Source of the DNA: JBGOTP01 sp041476545
Lineage (GTDB): Bacteria; Acidobacteriota; Vicinamibacteria; Vicinamibacterales; CAVVIG01
DNA: 13,581 bases
Reading direction: 5' to 3'
Assembly: GCA_041476545.1 (NCBI GenBank)
Contig: JBGOTP010000112.1
Location: 1 to 13,581 of the forward strand
A program made the position numbers and the translations under genes. Below the pieces are notes generated by a model. It worked only from the letters and a program-made list of their open reading frames with translations, made no database searches and was not told the origin of the DNA. Positions 12,743 to 13,581 of this stretch are shown here, piece after piece (the first letter of the stretch is position 1; every line of letters starts with the position of its first letter).

Positions 12743-13581
12743 GTGCGGCTCGACGATTTGCGACGCTTTGCGATCGCCCGCAGCCTGTTCCCACCGACCA
12801 CGCTGAAGCGAGCCGTCGACACGCTGGGCTTCGTCCAGGCCGATCCGATCCGGGTTCCGGCGCGCGCCCAGGATCTGACGCTGCGCCATCGGGTCAACAA
12901 CTACCGTGCCGGGGATCTGGAGCGGCGCTACTCGGCGCTCGACGTTGAGGAGGACCACTTCGTCAACTATGGCTTCGTCGCGCGCACGCTGCATGATCTG
13001 ATGCACCCGCGCGCGGGGTTCACACCGTGGCTTGCGGCGCGCAGAAGGAAGGCGCAAGCGCTGCTGGAGTTCGTGCGCGCCAGAGGGCCGGTACATCCGC
13101 GAGAGGTCGATCGCCACTTCTCTCACGGCCGCGTGACGAACTATTGGGGTGGCTCCTCGAGCGCGACGACGCATCTGCTCGAGGGCCTGCACTATCGGGG
13201 TTTCCTTCGCGTCGCACGACGGGAGGGCGGGATCCGCATCTACACTGCCCGGGATTACGCGTCCGATACGGCGGTTCGCGATCGGCTTGTCTCACGCCAG
13301 GCGCGCGAGGAACGCGTCGATGCACTCGTCAACGTGGTCGTGCGCATCTACGCGCCGTTGCCAGGCCTCAGCCTGTCTAGCCTTCTCCACCGGCTCCGTT
13401 ACGCTGCGCCGCAGTGGCACCGCGACTTGAAGGCCGCCGTGCAACGGGCCAGACAGCGCCTCGCCCATGCTCGCGTCGATGGCGTCGACTGGTACTGGCC
13501 GGCCGACCAACGCCCGGTGCGCGGTGCGCCGGAAGACACCGTGCGTCTTCTGGCTCCTTTCGATCCGGTAGTGTGGGACCG
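12743..13581 (+). CDS. Winged-helix DNA glycosylase, YcaQ/AlkX-like (DUF1006), 3' end outside window
   Basis: Predicted DNA repair protein of the HTH_42 superfamily, whose members remove bulky alkylated bases or unhook interstrand crosslinks. About 279 residues are visible. The N-terminal RRFAIARSLF is followed by GFVQADPIRVPARAQD, where Q32-x-D34 matches the catalytic QxD motif of the YcaQ/AlkX branch rather than the QxQ of AlkZ. Then come EEDHFVNYGF, a winged-helix section (VHPREVDRHF...NYWGGSSSATTHLLEGLHYRGFLRV) and the conserved LLAPFDPVVWDR at the right edge. The start is a GTG at 12743, one base after the ldhA stop, since the family N-terminus begins there and the nearby ATG at 12738 is out of frame. 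No stop occurs before the window ends. The link to ldhA is probably only co-transcription. Confidence 0.85.
   Translation, partial: MRLDDLRRFAIARSLFPPTTLKRAVDTLGFVQADPIRVPARAQDLTLRHRVNNYRAGDLERRYSALDVEEDHFVNYGFVARTLHDLMHPRAGFTPWLAARRRKAQALLEFVRARGPVHPREVDRHFSHGRVTNYWGGSSSATTHLLEGLHYRGFLRVARREGGIRIYTARDYASDTAVRDRLVSRQAREERVDALVNVVVRIYAPLPGLSLSSLLHRLRYAAPQWHRDLKAAVQRARQRLAHARVDGVDWYWPADQRPVRGAPEDTVRLLAPFDPVVWD

Overview
The window is GC-rich, densely packed bacterial chromosome with short intergenic gaps. The gene content fits a large-genome soil-type bacterium: an NtrC-type response regulator, a leucine-catabolism operon, a pilin, an M48 protease with a C-terminal extra domain and an arsenic operon. 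My best guess is Acidobacteriota (Vicinamibacteria-like), from overall gene style and from the many short 7-9 bp repeats; this is inference and was not checked against any database.

Region by region. (1) 1-956, minus: 5' part of a sigma-54-activating response regulator, truncated by the window edge. (2) 1088-6499, plus: a four-gene leucine/isovalerate degradation operon in the order liuB (methylcrotonyl-CoA carboxylase carboxyltransferase subunit), liuC (methylglutaconyl-CoA hydratase), liuD (biotin carboxylase/biotin-carrier subunit) and liuE (HMG-CoA lyase). The last three are joined by ATGA stop/start overlaps. Together they convert 3-methylcrotonyl-CoA to acetyl-CoA and acetoacetate. The first-step isovaleryl-CoA dehydrogenase is not in the window. 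(3) 6528-7440, minus: an unusual 2x[4Fe-4S] ferredoxin and, upstream of it, a type IV pilin-like protein. (4) 7683-9131, plus: an exported M48 metalloprotease with an extra C-terminal domain. (5) 9163-11138, minus, and 11281-11688, plus: an arsenic island, arsM-aqpS-arsC, transcribed divergently from arsR. Arsenate would be reduced by ArsC, and arsenite would leave through the aquaglyceroporin or be methylated by ArsM; no ArsB/Acr3 pump is encoded here. The 142-bp arsR/arsM gap holds two overlapping divergent promoters and two similar 20-bp operator-like elements. (6) 11737-12741, plus: a fermentative-type D-lactate dehydrogenase, followed one base later by the 5' part of a YcaQ/AlkX-like DNA glycosylase that runs off the right edge.

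The most notable structure beyond the genes is a set of unrelated short tandem repeats with 7-9 bp units, plus a 9-bp-stem palindrome. They sit at gene junctions or inside the reading frames of otherwise ordinary genes. One encodes a loop insertion in LiuC. Others encode the C-terminal tails of LiuC, LiuE and the ferredoxin. One forms a hairpin between liuB and liuC. A 63-bp array of 9-bp units lies in the arsM leader, where the transcript would carry eight evenly spaced GGG runs next to the Shine-Dalgarno sequence, matching a G-quadruplex pattern. I did not find an unmistakably new multi-gene system; the repeat-decorated genes and the arsM leader are the best candidates for something undescribed.
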